Both the position numbers and the translations under genes were made by a program. This document shows positions 1 through 9,244 of a stretch of DNA of 64,000 nucleotides, piece after piece. The notes below the pieces were generated by a model, which was not told the origin of the DNA, searched no databases, and was given only the letters and a program-made list of their open reading frames with translations. This DNA comes from an uncultured Lachnospiraceae bacterium. GTDB taxonomy: Bacteria; Bacillota; Clostridia; Lachnospirales; Lachnospiraceae. Each line of letters opens with the position of its first letter. Within the stretch, counting starts at the first letter, position 1. The DNA lies in the NCBI GenBank assembly GCA_910579285.1, contig CAJTTT010000003.1, positions 51,118-115,117 on the forward strand, given 5' to 3'.

Positions 1-1317
1 TGGGAGCTTGGGATATCCTACGCGGGACTTTCCAGGGAGGAGAAACTTGAAAAGGTGAGGCAGGAGATGGAGAAGGAGAGGGCGGATGCGTTTTTGGTGA
101 CGGCGCTGGATGAAACCGCCTGGCTTTTGAATCTGCGCGGCAGTGATGTGAAGCACACACCTGTTTTTCTTGCCTACATGTTTATCACCAGGAGACGTGC
201 CCTGTTATGTGCAAAAAAGAGCGCCTTTTCTGAGACGGTCTGCAGTGAACTGGCGAAAGCGGGCGTAACCCTTCTGCCCTATGAGAGCATAGAGGACATG
301 GTGGCTTCCCTGCCGGCAGGGCAGAGAATCCTTGTGGATGAAAAAAAGGTCAGCTACCGGCTGTTAAAAATGATTTCCAAAGGGGTGGAGAAGATCAACA
401 GACCCAGTCCCATCGCGTTGTTGAAGGCGGTGAAGACGGAGCGGGAAATCACTCATATACGCTCGGTTCATGTGAAGGACGGGGTGGCAGTGACCCAGTT
501 TATATACTGGCTGAAAACCCATGTGGGCGCGGAGGAGATCACTGAGATCAGTGCGGCTTCCAAACTGGAGGCGTTCCGGGCCGGGCGGGAAGGGTATTTA
601 GGACCCAGCTTTGATCCGATTATGGCCTATGGGCCTCACGGAGCTATCGTGCACTACGAGGCGACTGCGGAGACGGATGTGGCGATGGAGCCAAAGAGCT
701 TCTGTCTTGCCGACACAGGGGGGCATTACAGCGAAGGCACCACAGACATTACCCGGACGATTGCTTTGGGAGAATTGACGGCGAGAGAGAAAAGGGCTTA
801 CACGCTTGTATTGAAAGGACATCTGCGTCTGGGGGCGGCGAAATTTTTGGAGGGCGTCTGCGGACAGAATCTGGATGTGCTGGCGAGACAGCCGCTCTGG
901 GAAGAGGGACTGGACTATAACCACGGCACGGGACATGGCGTTGGGTATCTCTTGAGTGTACATGAAGGCCCCCAGAACTTCCGTTGGCGTATGGGCGGCG
1001 AGGCGGCCTGTGTACCCCTGCAGGAGGGGATGGTGCTATCCAATGAACCGGGACTGTACCTGGCAGGGCAGTTTGGCATCCGGCATGAGAATCTGGTGCT
1101 GGTCAGAAAAGGGGAGAAGACCAATTACGGACAGTTCATGTATCTGGAACCGCTCACGATGGTTCCATTTGACAAGGATGCGATTGACGCAAGTCTGATG
1201 ACGCCGCAGGAGATCAGCCTGCTGAACGATTACCATACAAAGGTGTATGAGACACTTGCGCCTTATTTTACAGGGGAGGAGCTTGCATGGCTTGGGGAGG
1301 CTACTGCGGCGGTATAG
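1..1317 (+). CDS. Xaa-Pro aminopeptidase, M24 family (5' end outside window)
   Basis: This is a cytoplasmic metallopeptidase of the aminopeptidase P type, which removes an N-terminal residue preceding proline. The frame is open from base 1, with WELGISYAGLSREEKL before the first in-window Met at base 55, so the gene starts upstream. A creatinase-type N-terminal domain is followed by the pita-bread catalytic fold. The usual five metal ligands are visible: Asp in LADTGG, Asp in TTDITR, His in SVHEGP, Glu in SNEPGLY and Glu in RHENLVL, with the family GTGHGVG motif before the His. mntP begins 9 bases downstream, so the two may be co-transcribed. The family call is firm; the exact substrate is not determined. 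Confidence 0.92.
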   Translation, partial: WELGISYAGLSREEKLEKVRQEMEKERADAFLVTALDETAWLLNLRGSDVKHTPVFLAYMFITRRRALLCAKKSAFSETVCSELAKAGVTLLPYESIEDMVASLPAGQRILVDEKKVSYRLLKMISKGVEKINRPSPIALLKAVKTEREITHIRSVHVKDGVAVTQFIYWLKTHVGAEEITEISAASKLEAFRAGREGYLGPSFDPIMAYGPHGAIVHYEATAETDVAMEPKSFCLADTGGHYSEGTTDITRTIALGELTAREKRAYTLVLKGHLRLGAAKFLEGVCGQNLDVLARQPLWEEGLDYNHGTGHGVGYLLSVHEGPQNFRWRMGGEAACVPLQEGMVLSNEPGLYLAGQFGIRHENLVLVRKGEKTNYGQFMYLEPLTMVPFDKDAIDASLMTPQEISLLNDYHTKVYETLAPYFTGEELAWLGEATAAV

Positions 1318-1326
1318 GAACGTAAG

Positions 1327-1911
1327 ATGGAATGGAGTCTGGCATTTTTCATAAAAAGTGCGCTTCTCGGCGTCGGACTCGCGATGGATGCCTTTTCGGT
1401 TTCTATGGCAAACGGGTTAAACGAGCCGGATATGAGACGTAAAAAAATGTGCGCGACAGCGGGGGTATTTGCCCTGTTTCAGGCAGTCATGCCGATGATC
1501 GGCTGGATATGCGTCCATACACTCATACAATACTTTACGGTATTCAGCAAGTGCATACCGTGGATTGCGCTCGCTTTGCTTCTGTTTATCGGCGGTAAGA
1601 TGCTGAAGGAGGGGATCGGAAACAACGGAGAGGAGACCGCAAAAACCCGGCTGGGGATTGCCGCTCTTCTGGTGCAGGGGATCGCCACTTCCATAGACGC
1701 ATTGTCGGTCGGTTTTACAATTGCGGAATACGGATTTATGATGGCCTTTGTGTGCGCATTCCTTATTTCAGTGGTTACGTTTGTGATCTGTATGGCGGGG
1801 CTTGTCATCGGCAAAAAGTTTGGGACGGCTCTTTCCGGCAGGGCGGCAGTGCTCGGCGGCGTCATATTGATTGCGATCGGTGTTGAGATATTTATTTCCG
1901 GGGTTTTTTAG
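1327..1911 (+). CDS. mntP: MntP-family manganese efflux pump
   Basis: This 194-residue inner-membrane protein matches the MntP (DUF204) family, which exports Mn2+. Six hydrophobic segments are visible. The two inverted halves carry the family Asp motifs GLAMDAFSVSMANG (near residue 17) and ATSIDALSVGF (near residue 120). Length is normal. It starts 9 bases after the M24 peptidase stop, so it is probably translated from the same message. No yybP-ykoY manganese riboswitch is possible in so short a gap, so any metal control would act further upstream. It faces the DUF3021 gene, whose stop lies only 8 bases away. Confidence 0.88.
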   Translation: MEWSLAFFIKSALLGVGLAMDAFSVSMANGLNEPDMRRKKMCATAGVFALFQAVMPMIGWICVHTLIQYFTVFSKCIPWIALALLLFIGGKMLKEGIGNNGEETAKTRLGIAALLVQGIATSIDALSVGFTIAEYGFMMAFVCAFLISVVTFVICMAGLVIGKKFGTALSGRAAVLGGVILIAIGVEIFISGVF

Positions 1912-1918
1912 CCCAAAG

Positions 1919-2380
1919 TTATTTATTCTGATGCTGGTGCAGGGTCGCGTTCATTTTCTTGATGTTGTGTCTGATGAAGGCATACTGTATCAGCCATATG
2001 ATGGCATAATTACATGCGAACATGCCAAAATACTTTACAATGCCCATTAGACTGTGCTCCGTCCAGTAAGTGATATAGGCGATTGGCATCATCAAAACGG
2101 TGATGAGCAGAAAGTAAATACCGGTCTGTTTGGCAAGCCCCCAAGTCTCCAGATCCCAGATCACGGAACATCCGGCGCATCCGCCTCCCAGCAGGCCGCA
2201 CAGGAGCGCCTGTACGATGACGCCGCCTATTTCACTTCCCACCATTTCCACCAGTTCTGGCATGCAGGGAACGTAGTAACCGTCCGCCCAGATCAGGGAT
2301 GTGATGATCGTGAAGGTGTAGCCAATGGAAAGCCCCAGCGGGAAACCATACAACCCGCGTATAATGATTTTTTTTAACAT
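1919..2380 (-). CDS. DUF3021-family membrane protein
   Basis: This 153-residue protein has four hydrophobic segments (about residues 8-30, 50-75, 85-105 and 115-135) and a charged, His/Gln-rich C-terminal tail. It fits the DUF3021 family of small membrane proteins that are nearly always encoded beside a LytTR regulator. That is the case here: it starts 10 bases after the LytTR gene stops and belongs to the same minus-strand operon. By family precedent it probably modulates the LytTR partner at the membrane, possibly as an inhibitor. That role is inferred from context, not from catalytic motifs. Confidence 0.75.
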   Translation of the reverse strand: MLKKIIIRGLYGFPLGLSIGYTFTIITSLIWADGYYVPCMPELVEMVGSEIGGVIVQALLCGLLGGGCAGCSVIWDLETWGLAKQTGIYFLLITVLMMPIAYITYWTEHSLMGIVKYFGMFACNYAIIWLIQYAFIRHNIKKMNATLHQHQNK

Positions 2381-2390
2381 GTCTTTTACC

Positions 2391-2831
2391 TCACATTCCT
2401 AATATTTTTTTGATTTTTGAGACATAACGTCTGGAAACATAAGTAGTCGTATCGTTTGTCAGTTTCACATAGATCGTGCCGCTGAAACTCAAGTCAAAGT
2501 TTTTTACCTTTTTTAAGTGAATGATCTCCGAGTTGGAGATACGGACAAACTGGGAGGGATTTAACCGCTCCGAAACCTCATAGAGCCTAAGCCGCAGAAG
2601 GTATTCTCCCTTGTCTGTCACCGCAAAAACTTTGCCTCCTGCCGCATAAATCCGAAACAGATCATCCGGCTCTATGACTTCCATCTTGCCGTCTTTGCTG
2701 CCGGTGAGGATGGGCGGCGTCTGGTCGGACAGCCTCTGCATGAGAGTATTCACTTCTTCCGTTATGGAAGCGGTGTGTATGACGATTTTCGGCTCGGTAC
2801 AGGAGCTGTCTATTTTTATTTCAACCTGCAT
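2391..2831 (-). CDS. LytTR-domain transcriptional regulator
   Basis: This is a 146-residue DNA-binding regulator. The reading frame is open further upstream, but ATG at 2831 is chosen because GGGAGGTG lies 9 bases before it and the product then begins MQVEIKIDSSCTEP, like related proteins. The N-terminal ~45 residues form a small alpha/beta segment. Residues 50-145 are a LytTR domain with the conserved FVRISNSEIIHLKKV and YVSRRYVSKIK stretches that contact DNA. There is no receiver domain, so it is not a classical response regulator. It is paired with the DUF3021 membrane protein, and LytTR/DUF3021 pairs often autoregulate. Confidence 0.87.
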   Translation of the reverse strand: MQVEIKIDSSCTEPKIVIHTASITEEVNTLMQRLSDQTPPILTGSKDGKMEVIEPDDLFRIYAAGGKVFAVTDKGEYLLRLRLYEVSERLNPSQFVRISNSEIIHLKKVKNFDLSFSGTIYVKLTNDTTTYVSRRYVSKIKKILGM

Positions 2832-2901
2832 TTCTGTGTTCACCTCCCGGTCACAGCGTTTATCTTCTTTCATGTATGCTCTGTTTTCTTTCTGTGATGT
2901 C

Positions 2902-2930
2902 ATTATAGGAAAAGGGGATATTTCCTGCAA
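2902..2930 (-). promoter_or_regulatory. Promoter for LytTR-DUF3021 operon
   Basis: On the minus strand TTGCAG (2930-2925) and TATAAT (2907-2902) are separated by 17 bases. The -10 is perfect and the -35 is partial. The predicted transcript would have a leader of about 65 bases before the GGGAGGTG ribosome site of the LytTR gene. Confidence 0.5.
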
Positions 2931-2980
2931 CTGTTTTCTGATAGTCGGTTGTATACGGGGCATAAGTGGTGTACAGGTAC

Positions 2981-3009
2981 TTGTTCGTTTGATATTCTTT
3001 CGGTATAAT
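2981..3009 (+). promoter_or_regulatory. Promoter for class II aldolase gene
   Basis: TTGTTC (2981-2986) and TATAAT (3004-3009) are spaced by 17 bases in the divergent region between the LytTR gene and the aldolase gene. The -35 is weak (3 of 6), which would suit an activated promoter. The leader would be about 105 bases long. Confidence 0.4.
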
Positions 3010-3124
3010 AATTGCGTGCGGACGATATTTTCTGACAGTGGGATGACAGGCGTTTTACATGGATATATACTGCGACAGCAGGAAAGGTCGTGCGAGAAAA
3101 TGAGGTATCAAACGGAGGAAAACC

Positions 3125-3769
3125 ATGCAGGATGAGAAGAGGGTACGGGAAGAGATCTGTGAGATTGGGAGAAGGATGTACAACCGGCGGATGGTGGCGG
3201 CAAACGATGGCAATATTTCGGTGCGGCTTTCGGAAAATGAGATTATCTGTACACCCACAGGCGTCTCCAAGGGTTTTATGAAGCCGGGGCAGCTCTGTAA
3301 AATGGATATTTCGGGTAATGTGCTGGAGGCGGCAGAAGGGTTTGGCCCGTCCTCCGAGGTCAAGATGCATCTGCGCGTCTATCAGAAAAGCCCGGATATC
3401 GCGGCTGTGGTGCATGCCCATCCCATTTTTGCCACCAGTTTTGCGGTGATGGGCAGGGCGCTTGACAGTCCGATTATGCCGGAGGTGATTGTCAATTTCG
3501 GAAAGATACCGCTTGCCCCTTACGGCACGCCTTCCACAGCGGAGATCCCGGACGCCATTGAGCCTTATCTGGCGGATTACCAGGCCATTCTGCTGGAGAG
3601 CCACGGTGCGCTCACATGGGCGAAGGATCTGACGGCGGCATATATGAAGATGGAGTCTTTGGAGTTTTATGCGGAACTTCTGTATCGTACAACACAGCTT
3701 GGCGGGCCGAGAGAGCTCGGTGAGGAGAAACTGGAACGGCTGTATCAGGTAATTGGGATGCATAAATAA
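3125..3769 (+). CDS. Class II aldolase (fuculose-phosphate/ribulose-phosphate type)
   Basis: This 214-residue cytoplasmic enzyme belongs to the AraD/FucA class II aldolase and epimerase family, which uses zinc to cleave or epimerise sugar phosphates. Visible family marks are NDGNISVRL near residue 28, the TPTGVSKG phosphate-binding segment, the catalytic Glu in SSEVKMHLRVY, the metal-binding pair in VHAHPIFAT and a third His in LLESHGAL. Its length is typical for fuculose-1-phosphate aldolase. ATG at 3125 follows an AACGGAGGAAAACC ribosome site. It stands alone here, but a fucose-isomerase-family gene and FGGY kinase lie at 32.3-35.2 kb and could supply its substrate. Substrate choice between deoxysugar and pentose phosphate cannot be read from sequence. 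Confidence 0.88.
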   Translation: MQDEKRVREEICEIGRRMYNRRMVAANDGNISVRLSENEIICTPTGVSKGFMKPGQLCKMDISGNVLEAAEGFGPSSEVKMHLRVYQKSPDIAAVVHAHPIFATSFAVMGRALDSPIMPEVIVNFGKIPLAPYGTPSTAEIPDAIEPYLADYQAILLESHGALTWAKDLTAAYMKMESLEFYAELLYRTTQLGGPRELGEEKLERLYQVIGMHK

Positions 3770-3790
3770 AAGACGCAATTTCCTATTTAT

Positions 3791-3834
3791 AAAAAAGCTG
3801 CCGGAACGGCGAAACGATCCGCGGTTCCGGCAGC
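3791..3834 (-). terminator. Rho-independent terminator of the lipoprotein gene
   Basis: An 11-base stem, GCTGCCGGAAC (3797-3807) pairing with GTTCCGGCAGC (3824-3834), is followed on the minus strand by six T (A at 3791-3796). It lies between the convergent aldolase and lipoprotein genes and serves the minus strand best. Confidence 0.8.
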
Positions 3835-3847
3835 AGGGGGTTATCTT

Positions 3848-4570
3848 TTACTTTACGGTGAGGGAAGTGATATGCGGGTTTACGCCCTCATACCAGTACA
3901 GATAACCTTCCATATCAACCGTGTCGCCAACGTTTAAGCCTTTAACTGCCTGATAAACATCAGTGCTGCTGTCGCACAGATAGGACTCCACCGTGAAGGT
4001 GTAGGTCTGGCCGTCCTTGGAGACATTGAAGTACAGGTCGCTTCCGTCCTCGCCGGAGCCATCCCAGTTATAGAGGAAAGCAGCGCCGCTGTCGTCTGCA
4101 GCCTCCACGGTCATGCCCTTGAAGGAGACGAACTGGTTCTGGTGGTCGATCAGCGCATCCTGGCCGAGCAGGTCGGTAACATCGGTTATGGGAGCTACAT
4201 AATTGCCCTTCAGAATTTCGATAGAAGCGCCTTCGGCAATTTCCACTTCGCCGGACCACTCGGTCTTGTAGCCGGTCACTTTGATTTTCGTGCCGGGAGT
4301 CAGCTTGGCGTAATCTGCCTCGGAGCAGACTGCATTGTAAACGAAATATGCGCCGTCCTTATCCTGCGTGTAGAGGGTAGCCTTATCTTCCCACCAGGAC
4401 TGCTTTGCCTGTACATAGGTCTCGATTACGACCTCGCTGTCAAGATCAGCGGCCATGTACTCGGCGTAGGTCATAACGCCTTTGGACTTTTTGCCGGGGT
4501 CATCGCCGCCGCAGGCAGTGAGGGATAACACAAAGGCCAGCGCCAGGGTTAATACAAGTGTCTTTTTCAT
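3848..4570 (-). CDS. Secreted lipoprotein with two OB-like modules, function unknown
   Basis: This 240-residue protein starts at 4570, where GAGGAGG precedes the ATG; a longer in-frame extension lacks such a site. It has a lipoprotein signal peptide with the lipobox LTAC at residues 17-20, so it should be anchored on the outer face of the membrane. Two similar modules follow (about 40-130 and 135-240). Each ends in a LxxGxxxxxxGYxxW-type strand pattern resembling bacterial OB-fold modules. It follows the sugar ABC operon in the same direction, but a strong promoter in the 73-base gap suggests independent expression. No enzymatic motif was found. A ligand- or glycan-binding role is a guess. 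Confidence 0.75.
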   Translation of the reverse strand: MKKTLVLTLALAFVLSLTACGGDDPGKKSKGVMTYAEYMAADLDSEVVIETYVQAKQSWWEDKATLYTQDKDGAYFVYNAVCSEADYAKLTPGTKIKVTGYKTEWSGEVEIAEGASIEILKGNYVAPITDVTDLLGQDALIDHQNQFVSFKGMTVEAADDSGAAFLYNWDGSGEDGSDLYFNVSKDGQTYTFTVESYLCDSSTDVYQAVKGLNVGDTVDMEGYLYWYEGVNPHITSLTVK

Positions 4571-4619
4571 AATTTTCCTCCTCGATTGTAGCATTATCTG
4601 GTTAGCTTTTACAGCGACG

Positions 4620-4647
4620 ATTATACCATAACCAGTGGATAAATCAA
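4620..4647 (-). promoter_or_regulatory. Promoter for the lipoprotein gene
   Basis: On the minus strand TTGATT (4647-4642), a 16-base spacer and TATAAT (4625-4620) with an extended -10 TGG directly before it form a strong sigma-A-type promoter. The -35 overlaps the last codons of the solute-binding protein gene. Confidence 0.6.
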
Positions 4648-6242
4648 TGCTTTTTTCTCTTTTTGACAAAATCGGACAACAGATAGAGCAAAATCAGACA
4701 CCATGCAAGAGCCAGTGAGGCAAGGAGAAGCACGGCTGCCGGCGGCAGTGCGCCAAGTTCCTTCCGGCTGCCGGCGGCAATGTCTTTCTGGTCTAAGCGG
4801 TAGAGGGCGGTGACGTCCGCATAGAGCTGATTCATGTAAGCGTCATCCACCGATTCCCCGCGCCGCACGGAGTTTGCCACATTCTCAATGAGCTGTCCCG
4901 CCGCGTTCCGCAGGGAGGCCGAACCGTTAAACACGGGCGTTACGAAGGTGTCCCCGGTATGGTTAAGGAGCAACTTGGAGGCGTCAATTTTTACGCGGTA
5001 ATGGGTCTGATTGTCTTTCCCGCTTTCAGCCAGATACGCCTGATAGGCGGGGGATTTTTGTGCCTTTGACGTGACGGGCAGATAGCCTTCTGTCTGGGCA
5101 TAGCCGATCTGCACCTCGTCAGTCAGAAGATACTGGGCAAAGAGCCAGGAGGCCAGCACCTCCTGCGGATCGGCTTTGTTAAATACGCAGACCGACGGCC
5201 CCTGGGAAATCATCTGTGGATGTTCCGGGTCATACTGGGGTATCATCCGCACTGCGGTCTCGAAGTCTACAAAGGCGTCTTCGCTGATATCCGAGAGCGG
5301 CGCATCTGCGCCCATCCATGTGGCTCCTGCCGTGGAGTCGATGGTGAACACACACTGTCCCGCATTGAGGAAATTGGCGGGATAGCTGGAGATTTTAAAG
5401 GTGGAGAAAACGCCGCTTTCCACATGATCCGCAATCTCGTATAAAAACGCCTCGGTGGTGTCGTTAAAAAGTCCGATATCGCCCTCTGGCGTGGAATAGG
5501 CCGCCCCTTGCTGCTTCAGCGCCTGGATCATCATGTTGTCCGTGGATTTGTAGATAAAGGGAATCATCACATTCTGACCGTTCAAGGCAAAGGTGCCGTC
5601 ATCATTTTTGACGGCGGCCGCTTCTGACACTTCCCATATGAAATCCCAGGTCAGCACGTCCGGGATGGAGTAGCCCAGTTTTTCCACATAGTTTTTGTTG
5701 ATATAGCAGCACTCGGTGGAGCGCATGTAGGGGATGGCGTAGTGTTGTCCTTCCAGCACGCATTCCGCGAGAAACTGGGGAACGATTTCTTCCTGCGCGG
5801 GGCCGTCATAGAGGAGGGCGCTTCCGCCAAGCCCGTATTTTTCATCGGCAAAGAGCGCATCCAGAGGAACCACGGTGTTTGTCCCGGTCATGTAAGTGGC
5901 AATGTGATCCGGGTAGGTGATACAGACATTCGGCGTGGTGCCGGTGGAGATATTGGTGATCACATCGTTGAAAATCCTGCCGTAGTCGGTGTAGAGTTTC
6001 ATGTTGACCTTGATGTGTGGATAGAGCGACTCAAAATCAGCGATGGCTTTTTTGTAGACATCGGTCTGATTTTTGTTGGTATCGTTCTTTGCCCAGAAGG
6101 TGACCTCATATTTTTTGGCGGTATCTAATTCTGCAGGCACGGTAAATTCCGGCAGAGCCTTGGAGCCGTGACAGCCTGTGAGGGTCAAAAGACTTGCGCC
6201 TGTGAAGAGGACTGCCAGTATATTTTTCCATTTTCTATTCAT
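4644..6242 (-). CDS. ABC transporter sugar-binding lipoprotein with C-terminal membrane segment
   Basis: This 532-residue extracytoplasmic binding protein resembles the MalE/UgpB type (SBP_bac_1). It has a lipoprotein signal with the LTGC lipobox at residues 21-24. The binding-domain opening EVTFWAKND is followed by FESLYPHIKVNM and by the late YLLTDEVQIGYAQTEGYLPVT region. Unusually, after the binding domain there is a linker and a second hydrophobic stretch (about residues 500-526) ending in KKRKKH, so the mature protein should be tethered at both ends. Typical relatives are about 420-450 residues and lack this. It overlaps the upstream permease by four bases (ATGA), so translation is coupled. 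The likely ligand is an oligosaccharide or glycerol-phosphate-like compound. Confidence 0.88.
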   Translation of the reverse strand: MNRKWKNILAVLFTGASLLTLTGCHGSKALPEFTVPAELDTAKKYEVTFWAKNDTNKNQTDVYKKAIADFESLYPHIKVNMKLYTDYGRIFNDVITNISTGTTPNVCITYPDHIATYMTGTNTVVPLDALFADEKYGLGGSALLYDGPAQEEIVPQFLAECVLEGQHYAIPYMRSTECCYINKNYVEKLGYSIPDVLTWDFIWEVSEAAAVKNDDGTFALNGQNVMIPFIYKSTDNMMIQALKQQGAAYSTPEGDIGLFNDTTEAFLYEIADHVESGVFSTFKISSYPANFLNAGQCVFTIDSTAGATWMGADAPLSDISEDAFVDFETAVRMIPQYDPEHPQMISQGPSVCVFNKADPQEVLASWLFAQYLLTDEVQIGYAQTEGYLPVTSKAQKSPAYQAYLAESGKDNQTHYRVKIDASKLLLNHTGDTFVTPVFNGSASLRNAAGQLIENVANSVRRGESVDDAYMNQLYADVTALYRLDQKDIAAGSRKELGALPPAAVLLLASLALAWCLILLYLLSDFVKKRKKH

Positions 6243-7072
6243 CCCTTGGTACCTCCTCTGGCTACACCGGACATAATCTGCCTGCGGAACAGGAGAAACA
6301 GGAGGATGAGCGGCATGGAAATCACAACCACCGCAGCCATCATGGCGGGAATGTTCGCCCGTCCGAATCCGTTTTCACGGATTTCCTGAATGCCGTTGGA
6401 GACAAGATAGTAATTGGCGTCGTCGGTGATCAGTCTCGGCCACACATAGGAATTCCAGCATTCAATGATTTTTAAGATCGTGATGGTGACCAGTGTGGGC
6501 CGGCAGATGGGAATCATTACCCTGCGCAGGTACCGAAAGTCCGAGGTGCCGTCCACCTTGGCGGCGTAGTACAGTTCGTCTGGAATCTGGGCAAAATTTT
6601 CCCGCAGCAGATAAATATAAAACACGGAGGTCACGGATGGCAGGATCAGTCCCGTGAAGGTGTTGCGCAGTTCCAGATTGGTGATGGTGGTAAAGTTGGT
6701 GATCACCACCAGTTCGCCTGGAATCATCATCAGTGCCAGAAACAGAGTGAATACGAGATCACGTCCGGCAAACTGCAGTCTCGCAAAAGCGAAGGCCGAC
6801 AGCGTGATGACAACGAGCATCAGCGCTGTGGTGCCCGCCGTAAATACCAGGGTGTTTAACAGATACCGGCCAAGAGGAACGGTGGTAAAGGCGTCCGCAT
6901 AGTTTTGCAGGGTGGGAGAGAGCGTAAAAAATTTTGGAATATGCTCTGCATTGTAGGCGCCGTAATCTTTTACGGAGGTCAGAGCCATCCAGTAGAAGGG
7001 AAACAGCACGACCAGCGCCCAGAAAGTGAGAAAAGCATATGTGATTATGGTGAGTATGCGGTTCTTTTTCAT
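6239..7072 (-). CDS. Sugar ABC transporter permease, MalG/UgpE type
   Basis: This 277-residue inner-membrane permease has six predicted helices. It carries the EAA loop YYAAKVDGTSDFRYLRR, which docks on the ATPase, followed by MIPICRPTL. Length and C-terminal ending match the MalG branch of carbohydrate importers. It lies 12 bases downstream of the MalF-type permease and overlaps the binding protein start. Expression from the shared operon is the obvious reading. The substrate cannot be assigned from this subunit. Confidence 0.92.
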   Translation of the reverse strand: MKKNRILTIITYAFLTFWALVVLFPFYWMALTSVKDYGAYNAEHIPKFFTLSPTLQNYADAFTTVPLGRYLLNTLVFTAGTTALMLVVITLSAFAFARLQFAGRDLVFTLFLALMMIPGELVVITNFTTITNLELRNTFTGLILPSVTSVFYIYLLRENFAQIPDELYYAAKVDGTSDFRYLRRVMIPICRPTLVTITILKIIECWNSYVWPRLITDDANYYLVSNGIQEIRENGFGRANIPAMMAAVVVISMPLILLFLLFRRQIMSGVARGGTKG

Positions 7073-7084
7073 AATGTAAACCTC

Positions 7085-7978
7085 CTAATGATAGTGAACA
7101 TGCTTTTTGCTCACCAGCAGATTGATACATGTAATGGTCAGGACAATGGAGAACAGGATAATGGCCGCCGCCGATGCGTAGGAGGGATAGCCGCCGCTGT
7201 CCCGGTAGAGCATGTCGTACACATAGCCCACAATCGTGTTCATGCCCGCCGCGTTCAGATTGGTGCCAAACAGGGCCACCGCATCGCTGTATGCTTTGAA
7301 TGCGCCGATAAAACCTGTGATGACCAGATAGAAGAGCATGGGGGAAATCATGGGCAGGGTAATTTTCAAAAACATGCGGATGCGTCCCGTGCCGTCCACT
7401 TTTGCGGCATTGTAATAGACGGGATTGACGCCTGCCAGCGCGCTTGTCAGAATCAGAATCTTAAAGGGCATGACGACCCAGACCGTATAAAAGCAGAGCA
7501 CGAACATTTTCGCCCAGTAGGGACCTTCGATAAAATCCACGGAGCTGCCGCCGAAGCAGTGAATCAGCAGATTGACGAGACCGTCGGAGTAGGGTGTTTT
7601 TTTGAATAGAATCATAAACACCAGACCGACCGCCAGCGTGTTTGTCACATAGGGCAGAAAGAAGATAGTCTGAAACAGTTCCTGCAAGGGTTTGATGGAA
7701 CTGAGCGCCACGGAGATCAGGAGAGCCAGCCCGGTGGAGACCGGCACGGTGATGATTACAAGAATAAACGTGTTTTTTAAAGCCTGCAAAAAATAGGCAT
7801 CGTGCAGGACATAAGAATAGTTGTAGCCGCCGATACCGTAAAATGTCTGGGAGGCAGAGTTGTAGCCTTCTTCAAAGGAATAGATAAATACGTCAATCAA
7901 GGGATAGATCAGAAAAGCGCCCAAAAAGAGGATGGCGGGCAGCAGGTAAAGCCAGCCCTTGTTAGTTTGTTTTTCCAT
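7085..7978 (-). CDS. Sugar ABC transporter permease, MalF/UgpA type
   Basis: This 297-residue permease has six hydrophobic segments and the EAA loop VYYNAAKVDGTGRIRMF. The start is taken at ATG 7978 because GGAGAG lies about 6 bases upstream; an upstream TTG at 8020 in frame would add 14 residues but has no good ribosome site. The length is normal for the UgpA/LacF branch. It partners the MalG-type protein encoded just downstream and the ATPase encoded just upstream. A small GC-rich hairpin sits in the 101-base gap before it. Confidence 0.92.
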   Translation of the reverse strand: MEKQTNKGWLYLLPAILFLGAFLIYPLIDVFIYSFEEGYNSASQTFYGIGGYNYSYVLHDAYFLQALKNTFILVIITVPVSTGLALLISVALSSIKPLQELFQTIFFLPYVTNTLAVGLVFMILFKKTPYSDGLVNLLIHCFGGSSVDFIEGPYWAKMFVLCFYTVWVVMPFKILILTSALAGVNPVYYNAAKVDGTGRIRMFLKITLPMISPMLFYLVITGFIGAFKAYSDAVALFGTNLNAAGMNTIVGYVYDMLYRDSGGYPSYASAAAIILFSIVLTITCINLLVSKKHVHYH

Positions 7979-8023
7979 GAGACTCTCCATTCCGAAGCGT
8001 TTGTACCAATCGGAAAACAACCG

Positions 8024-8038
8024 GCCGGTAAAACCGGC
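8024..8038 (-). other. Intercistronic hairpin between ABC ATPase and permease genes
   Basis: GCCGGT (8024-8029), loop AAA and ACCGGC (8033-8038) form a short perfect hairpin without a T-run. Its place between the ATPase and first permease gene could affect message stability or stoichiometry. This is inference only. Confidence 0.3.
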
Positions 8039-8079
8039 GGATATCCGACTTGCACAGCTCCTGCATATATGAATTATGG

Positions 8080-9189
<1,110 letters not shown>

Positions 9190-9244
9190 AAGTTTGCATT
9201 CCTTTCCGAAATCTGCGGAACGGATTCCGAATCAATGGCTGTTG

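Noticed and set aside
2903..3778. A 291-codon minus-strand frame across the aldolase gene.
   Set aside because: It is antisense to a strongly supported aldolase and its product shows no domain.
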